Assembly: GCA_964035545.1 (NCBI GenBank)
Contig: OZ037768.1
Span: forward strand, 14,756,175 to 14,820,174
Length of the DNA stretch: 64,000 nucleotides
DNA from: Bugula neritina
Lineage: Eukaryota > Bryozoa > Gymnolaemata > Cheilostomatida > Bugulidae
Direction of reading: 5' to 3'
The position numbers and the translations under genes were made by a program. The first letter of the stretch is position 1. Every line of letters starts with the position of its first letter. The notes under the pieces are model-generated. The model worked only from the letters and a program-made list of their open reading frames with translations. It ran no database searches and was not told where the DNA came from. Positions 1 through 14,466 of this stretch are shown in pieces.

Positions 1-670
1 AAATACACTGCAACACACTGAAATATACTGAAACATAACGAAATATATGGTAACCCACTAAAATATGTTGCAAACCACTGAAATATACTGGAACATACTG
101 CAACATAATGAAGTATACTGCAACATAGTGAAATATACTGCAAGATACTGCAACATACTGAAATACACTGTAACGTACTGAAATACACTGCAACATACTG
201 AAATATACTGCATGATACTGCAACATACTGATACACATTGTAAGATACTGAAATACACTGCAACATACCGCAACATACTGCAACGTATTGAAATACACTG
301 TAACATATTGAAAAACACTGCAACACAATGAATTATACTGAAATACATTGTAAGATACTGAAATACACTGCAAGATACTGCAACATAATGGAATATATGT
401 TAACCTACTGAAATATGTTGAAAACTACTGAAATATACTGCAACATAATGCAACATAATGAAAGATACTGCAACATACTGAAATAAACTGCAAGATACTG
501 CAACATACTGAAATACACTGCAACACACTGAAGTATACTGTAATATACAGAAATGTACTGTAAAATACTGAAATATACTTCAACATACTGAAAAACACCT
601 AAAAATATTGAAACATACTGATATACACTGAAACATACTGAAATACACTGCAACACATTGGAATATACTG

Positions 671-720
671 CAACATACCGAAATATATGGTAACCTACTG
701 AAGTATGTTGCAAACTACTG
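671..720. repeat. Recurrent anchor block with GGTAACC and TTGCAA palindromes (example)
   Basis: At irregular intervals of a few hundred bases the array carries a distinctive run of monomers: ACCGAAATATATGG, then TAACCTACTG, then AAATATGTTGCAAAC. It contains GGTAACC (a BstEII-type GGTNACC site) and often the palindrome TTGCAA. Other examples near the left edge are at about 41-80, 841-880 and 981-1020. Variants include GTTAACC (a GTTAAC site) near 399, GGTTACC near 3742 and GGTAGCC near 4031. The CTA in CCTACTG is a stop codon in one minus-strand frame and ends many of the apparent frames. A binding function is possible but not shown. Confidence 0.75.
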
Positions 721-721
721 A

Positions 722-2737
722 AATATACTGCAACATACTGAAATACGCCGTAACATACTGAAATACACTGCAACATACTGAAACACACTGTAACAAATTG
801 AAATACACTGCAACACACTGAAACATACTGAAACATACCGAAATATACGGTAACCTACTGAAATATGTTGCAAACCACTGAAACATACTGCATAATCATG
901 CAACAAAATGAAATAAACGGTAACACTGAAGCATACTGCAATATACTGAAATATACTGTAACATACTAAGACATACTGCAACATACCGAAATATATGGTA
1001 ACCTACTGAAATATGTTGCAAACGACTGAAATATACTGCAACATACTGCAACATATTGAAGTATACTGCAACATACTGAAATATACTGCAAGATACTCCA
1101 ACATACTGAAATACACTGTAACATACTGAAATACACTGCAACATACTGAAATACACTGCAAGATACTGCAACATACTGAAACACATTGTAAGATACTGAA
1201 ATGCACTGCAACATACCGCAACATACTGCAACGTATTGAAATACACTGTAACATATTGAAAAACACTGCAACACATTGAAATATACTGCAACATACTAAA
1301 ACATACGGCAACATACTGAAATATACTGCGACACATTGAAATATAGTGCAACATACTGAAATATGCTGTAGCATACTGAATTACACTGCAATACACTGAA
1401 GTATACTGTAATATACAGAAACGTACTGTAACATACTGAAACATACGGCAACATACTAAAATATACTGCGACACATTGAAACATACTGCAACATACTGAA
1501 ATACACCAAAACATACTAAACTCCCCTGCAACATTCTGAAATACACTGTAACACATTGAAATACACTGCAACACAGTGAATTACACTGAAATACATTGTA
1601 AGATACGGAAACACACTGCAACATACTGCAACATAATGAAATATATGGTAACCTACTGAAATATGTTGAAAACTACTGAAATATACTGCAACATTATGCA
1701 ACATAATGAAAGATACTGCAATATACTGAAATATACTGCAACATACTGAAATACGCCGTAACATACTGAAATACACTGCAACATACTGAAACACACTGTA
1801 ACAAATTGAAATACACTGCAACACACTGAAACATACTGAAACATACCGAAATATAAGGTAACCTACTGAAATATGTTGCAAACCACTGAAACATACTGCA
1901 TAATCATGCAACAAAATGAAATAAACGGTAACACTGAAGCATACTGCAATATACTGAAATATACTGTAACATACTAAGACATACTGCAACATACCGAAAT
2001 ATATGGTAACCTACTGAAATATGTTGCAAACGACTGAAATATACTGCAACATACTGCAACATATTGAAGTATACTGCAACATACTGAAATATACTGCAAG
2101 ATACTCCAACATACTGAAATACACTGTAACATACTGAAATACACTGCAACATACTGAAATACACTGCAAGATACTGCAACATACTGAAACACATTGTAAG
2201 ATACTGAAATGCACTGCAACATACCGCAACATACTGCAACGTATTGAAATACACTGTAACATATTGAAAAACACTGCAACACATTGAAATATACTGCAAC
2301 ATACTAAAACATACGGCAACATACTGAAATATACTGCGACACATTGAAATATAGTGCAACATACTGAAATATGCTGTAGCATACTGAATTACACTGCAAT
2401 ACACTGAAGTATACTGTAATATACAGAAACGTACTGTAACATACTGAAACATACGGCAACATACTAAAATATACTGCGACACATTGAAACATACTGCAAC
2501 ATACTGAAATACACCAAAACATACTAAACTCCCCTGCAACATTCTGAAACACACTGTAACACATTGAAATACACTGCAACACAGTGAATTACACTGAAAT
2601 ACATTGTAAGATACGGAAACACACTGCAACATACTGCAACATAATGAAATATATGGTAACCTACTGAAATATGTTGAAAACTACTGAAATATACTGCAAC
2701 ATTATGCAACATAATGAAAGATACTGCAATATACTGA
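722..2737. repeat. 1008-bp tandem duplication inside A1
   Basis: Sequence from about 722 to 1729 recurs at about 1730 to 2737 with an offset of exactly 1008 bp and very few substitutions (GAAATACACT near 1546 is GAAACACACT near 2554). The last two digits come from one 8-bp monomer, GTAACACT, at 920-927 and again at 1928-1935, in an otherwise decameric unit. The same duplication is in A2 (about 7960-9975) and A3 (about 15188-17203), but not in A4. Confidence 0.9.
920..927. repeat. 8-bp register-breaking monomer (type example)
   Basis: GTAACACT stands where the consensus has GTAACATACT, a loss of two bases. Downstream monomers are therefore shifted by two bases relative to those upstream. The same octamer, always preceded by a CG-ending unit and usually followed by GAAGCATACT, recurs at 1928-1935 and 3666-3673 and at the equivalent points of A2 and A3. 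In repeat C it occurs three times per unit (48469-48476, 49187-49194, 51465-51472). Confidence 0.9.
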
Positions 2738-4319
2738 AATAAACTGCAAGATACTGCAACATACTGAAATACACTGTAACATACTGAAATACACTGTAAC
2801 ATATTGAAATACACTGCGACATACTGCAACATACTGAAAAACGCTGTAACATATTGAAATACACTGCAAGACACTGAAATATTCCGCAACATACCGAAAT
2901 ATATGGTAATCTAATGAGATATTCTGTAACACGTTGAAGTACACTGCAACATACTGAAATACACTGCAACACACTAAATTATACTGTAATTTACAGAAAT
3001 GTACTGCAACATACTGGAATATACTGCAAGATACTGCAACATACTGAAATACACTGTAACATAATGCAATACACTGCAACATACTGAAATATATTGCATG
3101 ATACTGCAACATACTGATACACATTGTAAGATACTGAAATGCACTGCAACATACTGAAATATGCTGCATGATACTGCAACATACTCATACACATTGTAAG
3201 ATACTGAAATACACTGCAACATACCGCAACATACTGCAACGTATTGAAATACACTGTAACATATTGAAAAACACTGCAACACATTGAAATATACTGCAAC
3301 ATACTGAAACATACGGCAACATACTGAAATGTACTGCGACACATTGAAATATAGTGCAACATACTGAAATATGCAGTAGCATACTGAAATACACTGCAAT
3401 ACACTGAAGTATACAGTAATATACAGAATTGTACTGTAACTTACTGAAACATACGGTAACATACTAAAATATACTGCGACACATTGAAATATACTGCAAC
3501 ATACTGAAATACACTGCAACATACTGAAATACACTGTAACATATTGAAATACACTGCAACACACTGAAATATACTGAAACATACCGCAATATATGGTAAC
3601 CTACTGTAATATGTTGCAAACCACTGAAACATACTGCATCATCCTGCAACAAAATGAAATATACGGTAACACTGAAGCATACTGCAATATACTGAGATAT
3701 ACTGTAACAACTAAGACATACTGCAACATACCAAAAAAAATGGTTACCTACTGAAATATGTTACAAACTACTGAAACATACTGCAACATACTGCAACATA
3801 ATGAAATATACTGCAACATGCTGAAAGATACTGCAACATAATGCAACATACTGAAATACACTATAGAATATTGAAATATACTGCAACATACTGAAATATA
3901 CAGCAAGATACTGCGAAATACTGAAATACATAGTAAGATACCTAAATACACTGCAACATGCTGCAACATACTGCAACATATTGAAATACACTGTAACATA
4001 TTGAAAAACACTGCAACACATTGAAATATACCGCAACATACCGAAGTATATGGTAGCCTACTGAAATATACTGCGACATACTGAAATACACTGTAACGTA
4101 CTGAAATACACTGCAACATACTGAAATACACTGTAACATATTAAAATACACTGCAACACACTGAAACATACTGAAACATAACGAAATATATGGTAACCCA
4201 CTAAAATATGTTGCAAACCACTGAAATATACTGGAACATACTGCAACATAATGAAGTATACTGCAACATAGTGAAATATACTGCAAGATACTGCAACATA
4301 CTGAAATACACTGTAACGT
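1235..4319. repeat. 3085-bp sub-repeat of A1, first unit
   Basis: The segment aligns to 4320-7414 with an offset of 3085 bp, rising to 3095 bp after the extra decamer near 6385. It contains an 8-bp monomer at 1928-1935, another at 3666-3673 and a 9-bp monomer, GTAACAACT, at 3704-3712. Together these are five bases short of full decamers, which gives the final digit of 3085. An A8 run lies at 3733-3740. Equivalent units lie about 7238 and 14466 bp further along, in A2 and A3. Confidence 0.85.
3704..3740. repeat. 9-bp monomer followed by an A8 run
   Basis: GTAACAACT at 3704-3712 is one base short. About 20 bp downstream the usual CCGAAATATATGG monomer is replaced by CC, eight A residues and TGG. 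The linked pair is found twice per A repeat; the A8 runs are at 3733-3740, 6828-6835, 10971-10978, 14056-14063, 18199-18206 and 21284-21291. It is absent from A4, B and C, where the site reads CCGAAAAATATGG or CCGAAATATATGG, so it is a marker of A1-A3. Confidence 0.88.
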
Positions 4320-7300
4320 ATTGAAATACACTGTAACATATTGAAAAACACTGCAACACATTGAAATATACTGCAACATACTAAAACATACGGCAACATA
4401 CTGAAATATACTGCGACACATTGAAATATAGTGCAACATACTGAAATATGCTGTAGCATACTGAATTACACTGCAATACACTGAAGTATACTGTAATATA
4501 CAGAAACGTACTGTAACATACTGAAACATACGGCAACATACTAAAATATACTGCGACACATTGAAACATACTGCAACATACTGAAATACACCAAAACATA
4601 CTAAACTCCCCTGCAACATTCTGAAATACACTGTAACACATTGAAATACACTGCAACACAGTGAATTACACTGAAATACATTGTAAGATACGGAAACACA
4701 CTGCAACATACTGCAACATAATGAAATATATGGTAACCTACTGAAATATGTTGAAAACTACTGAAATATACTGCAACATTATGCAACATAATGAAAGATA
4801 CTGCAATATACTGAAATATACTGCAACATACTGAAATACGCCGTAAACTACTGAAATACACTGCAACATACTGAAACACACTGTAACAAATTGAAATACA
4901 CTGCAACACACTGAAACATACTGAAACATACCGAAATATAAGGTAACCTACTGAAATATGTTGCAAACCACTGAAACATACTGCATAATCATGCAACAAA
5001 ATGAAATAAACGGTAACACTGAAGCATACTGCAATATACTGAAATATACTGTAACATACTAAGACATACTGCAACATACCGAAATATATGGTAACCTACT
5101 GAAATATGTTGCAAACGACTGAAATATACTGCAACATACTGCAACATATTGAAGTATACTGCAACATACTGAAATATACTGCAAGATACTCCAACATACT
5201 GAAATACACTGTAACATACTGAAATACACTGCAACATACTGAAATACACTGCAAGATACTGCAACATACTGAAACACATTGTAAGATACTGAAATGCACT
5301 GCAACATACCGCAACATACTGCAACGTATTGAAATACACTGTAACATATTGAAAAACACTGCAACACATTGAAATATACTGCAACATACTAAAACATACG
5401 GCAACATACTGAAATATACTGCGACACATTGAAATATAGTGCAACATACTGAAATATGCTGTAGCATACTGAATTACACTGCAATACACTGAAGTATACT
5501 GTAATATACAGAAACGTACTGTAACATACTGAAACATACGGCAACATACTAAAATATACTGCGACACATTGAAACATACTGCAACATACTGAAATACACC
5601 AAAACATACTAAACTCCCCTGCAACATTCTGAAATACACTGTAACACATTGAAATACACTGCAACACAGTGAATTACACTGAAATACATTGTAAGATACG
5701 GAAACACACTGCAACATACTGCAACATAATGAAATATATGGTAACCTACTGAAATATGTTGAAAACTACTGAAATATACTGCAACATTATGCAACATAAT
5801 GAAAGATACTGCAATATACTGAAATAAACTGCAAGATACTGCAACATACTGAAATACACTGTAACATACTGAAATACACTGTAACATATTGAAATACACT
5901 GCGACATACTGCAACATACTGAAAAACGCTGTAACATATTGAAATACACTGCAAGACACTGAAATATTCCGCAACATACCGAAATATATGGTAATCTAAT
6001 GAGATATTCTGTAACACGTTGAAGTACACTGCAACATACTGAAATACACTGCAACACACTAAATTATACTGTAATTTACAGAAATGTACTGCAACATACT
6101 GGAATATACTGCAAGATACTGCAACATACTGAAATACACCGTAACATAATGCAATACACTGCAACATACTGAAATATATTGCATGATACTGCAACATACT
6201 GATACACATTGTAAGATACTGAAATGCACTGCAACATACTGAAATATGCTGCATGATACTGCAACATACTCATACACATTGTAAGATACTGAAATACACT
6301 GCAACATACCGCAACATACTGCAACGTATTGAAATACACTGTAACATATTGAAAAACACTGCAACACATTGAAATATACTGCAACATACTGCAACATACT
6401 GAAACATACGGCAACATACTGAAATGTACTGCGACACATTGAAATACAGTGCAACATACTGAAATATGCAGTAGCATACTGAAATACACTGCAATACACT
6501 GAAGTATACAGTAATATACAGAATTGTACTGTAACTTACTGAAACATACGGTAACATACTAAAATATACTGCGACACATTGAAATATACTGCAACATACT
6601 GAAATACACTGCAACATACTGAAATACACTGTAACATATTGAAATACACTGCAACACACTGAAATATACTGAAACATACCGCAATATATGGTAACCTACT
6701 GTAATATGTTGCAAACCACTGAAACATACTGCATCATCCTGCAACAAAATGAAATATACGGTAACACTGAAGCATACTGCAATATACTGAGATATACTGT
6801 AACAACTAAGACATACTGCAACATACCAAAAAAAATGGTTACCTACTGAAATATGTTACAAACTACTGAAACATACTGCAACATACTGCAACATAATGAA
6901 ATATACTGCAACATGCTGAAAGATACTGCAACATAATGCAACATACTGAAATACACTATAGAATATTGAAATATACTGCAACATACTGAAATATACAGCA
7001 AGATACTGCGAAATACTGAAATACATAGTAAGATACCTAAATACACTGCAACATACTGCAACATACTGCAACATATTGAAATACACTGTAACATATTGAA
7101 AAACACTGCAACACATTGAAATATACCGCAACATACCGAAGTATATGGTAGCCTACTGAAATATACTGCGACATACTGAAATACACTGTAACGTACTGAA
7201 AAACACTGCAACATACTGAAATACACTGTAACATATTAAAATACACTGCAACACACTGAAATATACTGAAACATAACGAAATATATGGTAACCCACTAAA

Positions 7301-7414
7301 ATATGTTGCAAACCACTGAAATATACTGGAACATACTGCAACATAATGAAGTATACTGCAACATAGTGAAATATACTGCAAGGTACTGCAACATACTGAA
7401 ATACACTGTAACGT
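4320..7414. repeat. 3095-bp sub-repeat of A1, second unit
   Basis: This is the second unit of the 3.09-kb tandem pair. It diverges from the first unit only at its right end, where 7415 onwards continues with GCATGATACT-type monomers while 4320 restarts the unit. It includes the A8 run at 6828-6835 and the A1-specific extra decamer at about 6381-6400. Boundaries are good to roughly 20 bp because the joins fall inside near-identical decamers. Confidence 0.83.
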
Positions 7415-10400
7415 ACTGGAATACACTGCAACATACTGAAATATACTGCATGATACTGCAACATACTGATACACATTGTAAGATACTGAAATACACTGCA
7501 ACATACCGCAACATACTGCAACGTATTGAAATACACTGTAACATATTGAAAAACACTGCAACACAATGAATTATACTGAAATACATTGTAAGATACTGAA
7601 ATACACTGCAAGATACTGCAACATAATGGAATATATGTTAACCTACTGAAATATGTTGAAAACTACTGAAATATACTGCAACATAATGCAACATAATGAA
7701 AGATACTGCAACATACTGAAATAAACTGCAAGATACTGCAACATACTGAAATACACTGCAACACACTGAAGTATACTGTAATATACAGAAATGTACTGTA
7801 AAATACTGAAATATACTTCAACATACTGAAAAACACCTAAAAATATTGAAACATACTGATATACACTGAAACATACTGAAATACACTGCAACACATTGGA
7901 ATATACTGCAACATACCGAAATATATGGTAACCTACTGAAGTATGTTGCAAACTACTGAAATATACTGCAACATACTGAAATACGCCGTAACATACTGAA
8001 ATACACTGCAACATACTGAAACACACTGTAACAAATTGAAATACACTGCAACACACTGAAACATACTGAAACATACCGAAATATAAGGTAACCTACTGAA
8101 ATATGTTGCAAACCACTGAAACATACTGCATAATCATGCAACAAAATGAAATAAACGGTAACACTGAAGCATACTGCAATATACTGAAATATACTGTAAC
8201 ATACTAAGACATACTGCAACATACCGAAATATATGGTAACCTACTGAAATATGTTGCAAACGACTGAAATATACTGCAACATACTGCAACATATTGAAGT
8301 ATACTGCAACATACTGAAATATACTGCAAGATACTCCAACATACTGAAATACACTGTAACATACTGAAATACACTGCAACATACTGAAATACACTGCAAG
8401 ATACTGCAACATACTGAAACACATTGTAAGATACTGAAATGCACTGCAACATACCGCAACATACTGCAACGTATTGAAATACACTGTAACATATTGAAAA
8501 ACACTGCAACACATTGAAATATACTGCAACATACTAAAACCTACGGCAACATACTGAAATATACTGCGACACATTGAAATATAGTGCAACATACTGAAAT
8601 ATGCTGTAGCATACTGAATTACACTGCAATACACTGAAGTATACTGTAATATACAGAAACGTACTGTAACATACTGAAACATACGGCAACATACTAAAAT
8701 ATACTGCGACACATTGAAACATACTGCAACATACTGAAATACACCAAAACATACTAAACTCCCCTGCAACATTCTGAAATACACTGTAACACATTGAAAT
8801 ACACTGCAACACAGTGAATTACACTGAAATACATTGTAAGATACGGAAACACACTGCAACATACTGCAACATAATGAAATATATGGTAACCTACTGAAAT
8901 ATGTTGAAAACTACTGAAATATACTGCAACATTATGCAACATAATGAAAGATACTGCAATATACTGAAATATACTGCAACATACTGAAATACGCCGTAAC
9001 ATACTGAAATACACTGCAACATACTGAAACACACTGTAACAAATTGAAATACACTGCAACACACTGAAACATACTGAAACATACCGAAATATAAGGTAAC
9101 CTACTGAAATATGTTGCAAACCACTGAAACATACTGCATAATCATGCAACAAAATGAAATAAACGGTAACACTGAAGCATACTGCAATATACTGAAATAT
9201 ACTGTAACATACTAAGACATACTGCAACATACCGAAATATATGGTAACCTACTGAAATATGTTGCAAACGACTGAAATATACTGCAACATACTGCAACAT
9301 ATTGAAGTATACTGCAACATACTGAAATATACTGCAAGATACTCCAACATACTGAAATACACTGTAACATACTGAAATACACTGCAACATACTGAAATAC
9401 ACTGCAAGATACTGCAACATACTGAAACACATTGTAAGATACTGAAATGCACTGCAACATACCGCAACATACTGCAACGTATTGAAATACACTGTAACAT
9501 ATTGAAAAACACTGCAACACATTGAAATATACTGCAACATACTAAAACATACGGCAACATACTGAAATATACTGCGACACATTGAAATATAGTGCAACAT
9601 ACTGAAATATGCTGTAGCATACTGAATTACACTGCAATACACTGAAGTATACTGTAATATACAGAAACGTACTGTAACATACTGAAACATACGGCAACAT
9701 ACTAAAATATACTGCGACACATTGAAACATACTGCAACATACTGAAATACACCAAAACATACCAAACTCCCCTGCAACATTCTGAAATACACTGTAACAC
9801 ATTGAAATACACTGCAACACAGTGAATTACACTGAAATACATTGTAAGATACGGAAACACACTGCAACATACTGCAACATAATGAAATATATGGTAACCT
9901 ACTGAAATATGTTGAAAACTACTGAAATATACTGCAACATTATGCAACATAATGAAAGATACTGCAATATACTGAAATAAACTGCAAGATACTGCAACAT
10001 ACTGAAATACACTGTAACATACTGAAATACACTGTAACATATTGAAATACACTGCGACATACTGCAACATACTGAAAAACGCTGTAACATATTGAAATAC
10101 ACTGCAAGACACTGAAATATTCCGCAACATACCGAAATATATGGTAATCTAATGAGATATTCTGTAACACGTTGAAGTACACTGCAACATACTGAAATAC
10201 ACTGCAACACACTAAATTATACTGTAATTTACAGAAATGTACTGCAACATACTGGAATATACTGCAAGATACTGCAACATACTGAAATACACTGTAACAT
10301 AATGCAATACACTGCAACATACTGAAATATATTGCATGATACTGCAACATACTGATACACATTGTAAGATACTGAAATGCATTGCAACATACTGAAATAT

Positions 10401-13400
10401 GCTGCATGATACTGCAACATACTCATACACATTGTAAGATACTGAAATACACTGCAACATACCGCAACATACTGCAACGTATTGAAATACACTGTAACAT
10501 ATTGAAAAACACTGCAACACATTGAAATATACTGCAACATACTGAAACATACGGCAACATACTGAAATGTACTGCGACACATTGAAATATAGTGCAACAT
10601 ACTGAAATATGCAGTAGCATACTGAAATACACTGCAATACACTGAAGTATACAGTAATATACAGAATTGTACTGTAACTTACTGAAACATACGGTAACAT
10701 ACTAAAATATACTGCGACACATTGAAATATACTGCAACATACTGAAATACACTGCAACATACTGAAATACACTGTAACATATTGAAATACACTGCAACAC
10801 ACTGAAATATACTGAAACATACCGCAATATATGGTAACCTACTGTAATATGTTGCAAACCACTGAAACATACTGCATCATCCTGCAACAAAATGAAATAT
10901 ACGGTAACACTGAAGCATACTGCAATATACTGAGATATACTGTAACAACTAAGACATACTGCAACATACCAAAAAAAATGGTTACCTACTGAAATATGTT
11001 ACAAACTACTGAAACATACTGCAACATACTGCAACATAATGAAATATACTGCAACATGCTGAAAGATACTGCAACATAATGCAACATACTGAAATACACT
11101 ATAGAATATTGAAATATACTGCAACATACTGAAATATACAGCAAGATACTGCGAAATACTGAAATACATAGTAAGATACCTAAATACACTGCAACATGCT
11201 GCAACATACTGCAACATATTGAAATACACTGTAACATATTGAAAAACACTGCAACACATTGAAATATACCGCAACATACCGAAGTATATGGTAGCCTACT
11301 GAAATATACTGCGACATACTGAAATACACTGTAACGTACTGAAATACACTGCAACATACTGAAATACACTGTAACATATTAAAATACACTGCAACACACT
11401 GAAATATACTGAAACATAACGAAATATATGGTAACCCACTAAAATATGTTGCAAACCACTGAAATATACTGGAACATACTGCAACATAATGAAGTATACT
11501 GCAACATAGTGAAATATACTGCAAGATACTGCAACATACTGAAATACACTGTAACGTATTGAAATACACTGTAACATATTGAAAAACACTGCAACACATT
11601 GAAATATACTGCAACATACTAAAACATACGGCAACATACTGAAATATACTGCGACACATTGAAATATAGTGCAACATACTGAAATATGCTGTAGCATACT
11701 GAATTACACTGCAATACACTGAAGTATACTGTAATATACAGAAACGTACTGTAACATACTGAAACATACGGCAACATACTAAAATATACTGCGACACATT
11801 GAAACATACTGCAACATACTGAAATACACCAAAACATACTAAACTCCCCTGCAACATTCTGAAATACACTGTAACACATTGAAATACACTGCAACACAGT
11901 GAATTACACTGAAATACATTGTAAGATACGGAAACACACTGCAACATACTGCAACATAATGAAATATATGGTAACCTACTGAAATATGTTGAAAACTACT
12001 GAAATATACTGCAACATTATGCAACATAATGAAAGATACTGCAATATACTGAAATATACTGCAACATACTGAAATACGCCGTAAACTACTGAAATACACT
12101 GCAACATACTGAAACACACTGTAACAAATTGAAATACACTGCAACACACTGAAACATACTGAAACATACCGAAATATAAGGTAACCTACTGAAATATGTT
12201 GCAAACCACTGAAACATACTGCATAATCATGCAACAAAATGAAATAAACGGTAACACTGAAGCATACTGCAATATACTGAAATATACTGTAACATACTAA
12301 GACATACTGCAACATACCGAAATATATGGTAACCTACTGAAATATGTTGCAAACGACTGAAATATACTGCAACATACTGCAACATATTGAAGTATACTGC
12401 AACATACTGAAATATACTGCAAGATACTCCAACATACTGAAATACACTGTAACATACTGAAATACACTGCAACATACTGAAATACACTGCAAGATACTGC
12501 AACATACTGAAACACATTGTAAGATACTGAAATGCACTGCAACATACCGCAACATACTGCAACGTATTGAAATACACTGTAACATATTGAAAAACACTGC
12601 AACACATTGAAATATACTGCAACATACTAAAACATACGGCAACATACTGAAATATACTGCGACACATTGAAATATAGTGCAACATACTGAAATATGCTGT
12701 AGCATACTGAATTACACTGCAATACACTGAAGTATACTGTAATATACAGAAACGTACTGTAACATACTGAAACATACGGCAACATACTAAAATATACTGC
12801 GACACATTGAAACATACTGCAACATACTGAAATACACCAAAACATACTAAACTCCCCTGCAACATTCTGAAATACACTGTAACACATTGAAATACACTGC
12901 AACACAGTGAATTACACTGAAATACATTGTAAGATACGGAAACACACTGCAACATACTGCAACATAATGAAATATATGGTAACCTACTGAAATATGTTGA
13001 AAACTACTGAAATATACTGCAACATTATGCAACATAATGAAAGATACTGCAATATACTGAAATAAACTGCAAGATACTGCAACATACTGAAATACACTGT
13101 AACATACTGAAATACACTGTAACATATTGAAATACACTGCGACATACTGCAACATACTGAAAAACGCTGTAACATATTGAAATACACTGCAAGACACTGA
13201 AATATTCCGCAACATACCGAAATATATGGTAATCTAATGAGATATTCTGTAACACGTTGAAGTACACTGCAACATACTGAAATACACTGCAACACACTAA
13301 ATTATACTGTAATTTACAGAAATGTACTGCAACATACTGGAATATACTGCAAGATACTGCAACATACTGAAATACACCGTAACATAATGCAATACACTGC

Positions 13401-14466
13401 AACATACTGAAATATATTGCATGATACTGCAACATACTGATACACATTGTAAGATACTGAAATGCACTGCAACATACTGAAATATGCTGCATGATACTGC
13501 AACATACTCATACACATTGTAAGATACTGAAATACACTGCAACATACCGCAACATACTGCAACGTATTGAAATACACTGTAACATATTGAAAAACACTGC
13601 AACACATTGAAATATACTGCAACATACTGAAACATACGGCAACATACTGAAATGTACTGCGACACATTGAAATACAGTGCAACATACTGAAATATGCAGT
13701 AGCATACTGAAATACACTGCAATACACTGAAGTATACAGTAATATACAGAATTGTACTGTAACTTACTGAAACATACGGTAACATACTAAAATATACTGC
13801 GACACATTGAAATATACTGCAACATACTGAAATACACTGCAACATACTGAAATACACTGTAACATATTGAAATACACTGCAACACACTGAAATATACTGA
13901 AACATACCGCAATATATGGTAACCTACTGTAATATGTTGCAAACCACTGAAACATACTGCATCATCCTGCAACAAAATGAAATATACGGTAACACTGAAG
14001 CATACTGCAATATACTGAGATATACTGTAACAACTAAGACATACTGCAACATACCAAAAAAAATGGTTACCTACTGAAATATGTTACAAACTACTGAAAC
14101 ATACTGCAACATACTGCAACATAATGAAATATACTGCAACATGCTGAAAGATACTGCAACATAATGCAACATACTGAAATACACTATAGAATATTGAAAT
14201 ATACTGCAACATACTGAAATATACAGCAAGATACTGCGAAATACTGAAATACATAGTAAGATACCTAAATACACTGCAACATACTGCAACATACTGCAAC
14301 ATATTGAAATACACTGTAACATATTGAAAAACACTGCAACACATTGAAATATACCGCAACATACCGAAGTATATGGTAGCCTACTGAAATATACTGCGAC
14401 ATACTGAAATACACTGTAACGTACTGAAAAACACTGCAACATACTGAAATACACTGTAACATATTA
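7239..14466. repeat. 7.2-kb higher-order repeat A, copy 2 (A2)
   Basis: This copy is 7228 bp and differs from its neighbours by scattered substitutions. In its first half it shares private variants with A3: GCAAGGTACT near 7381, CCTACGG near 8541, CATACCAAAC near 9762, GCATTGC near 10378. In its second half it shares private variants with A1: GTAAACTACT near 12081, CACCGTAACATAAT near 13375, ATACAGTGC near 13672, CTGAAAAACACTGC near 14425. The mosaic is what one duplication with a breakpoint inside the unit would leave. One substitution near 7420 (TGA to TGG) opens a spurious plus-strand frame at 7303-7569. Confidence 0.93.
7960..9975. repeat. 1008-bp tandem duplication inside A2
   Basis: This is the counterpart of the A1 duplication, with landmarks at 8134 and 9142 (offset 1008). 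The left half has CCTACGG near 8541 where the right half has CATACGG, so the halves have begun to diverge. Confidence 0.88.

Larger units (their letters stand above)
1..7238. repeat. 7.2-kb higher-order repeat A, copy 1 (A1)
   Basis: The sequence at position 1 recurs at 7239 and again at 14467, and landmark monomers keep the same spacing throughout (for example 896, 8134 and 15362). The left limit is set by the window, so the phase of the unit is arbitrary. A1 is 10 bp longer than A2 and A3 because it carries one additional GCAACATACT monomer at about 6381-6400. Inside it are two 3.09-kb sub-repeats (about 1235-4319 and 4320-7414) and a 1008-bp tandem duplication (about 722-1729 and 1730-2737). 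No gene is present. Confidence 0.93.

Noticed and set aside
911-919. AATAAA motifs as polyadenylation signals
   Set aside because: They are single-base variants of GAAATA-type monomers (GAAATAAACG, GAAATAAACT), occur inside the satellite with no gene upstream, and are expected by chance in such A-rich repeats.
1001-1030. TTGCAA palindrome in the anchor block as a C/EBP-like or other transcription factor site
   Set aside because: A six-base match in a highly repetitive context is not enough to name a factor. It is kept only as part of the anchor-block observation.
896-1624. A conserved 242-codon minus-strand frame found about ten times at HOR spacing, resembling a multicopy gene family
   Set aside because: Its conservation is simply that of the repeat unit. 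It begins and ends at recurrent stop-containing monomers (ATCATG, CTA in CCTACTG), and the other minus frames of the same DNA are equally open and equally conserved.
7303-7569. Plus-strand open frame of 88 codons
   Set aside because: It exists only in A2, because one substitution near 7420 turns TGA into TGG. The same site in A1 and A3 is closed, and the peptide is again a decamer repeat.
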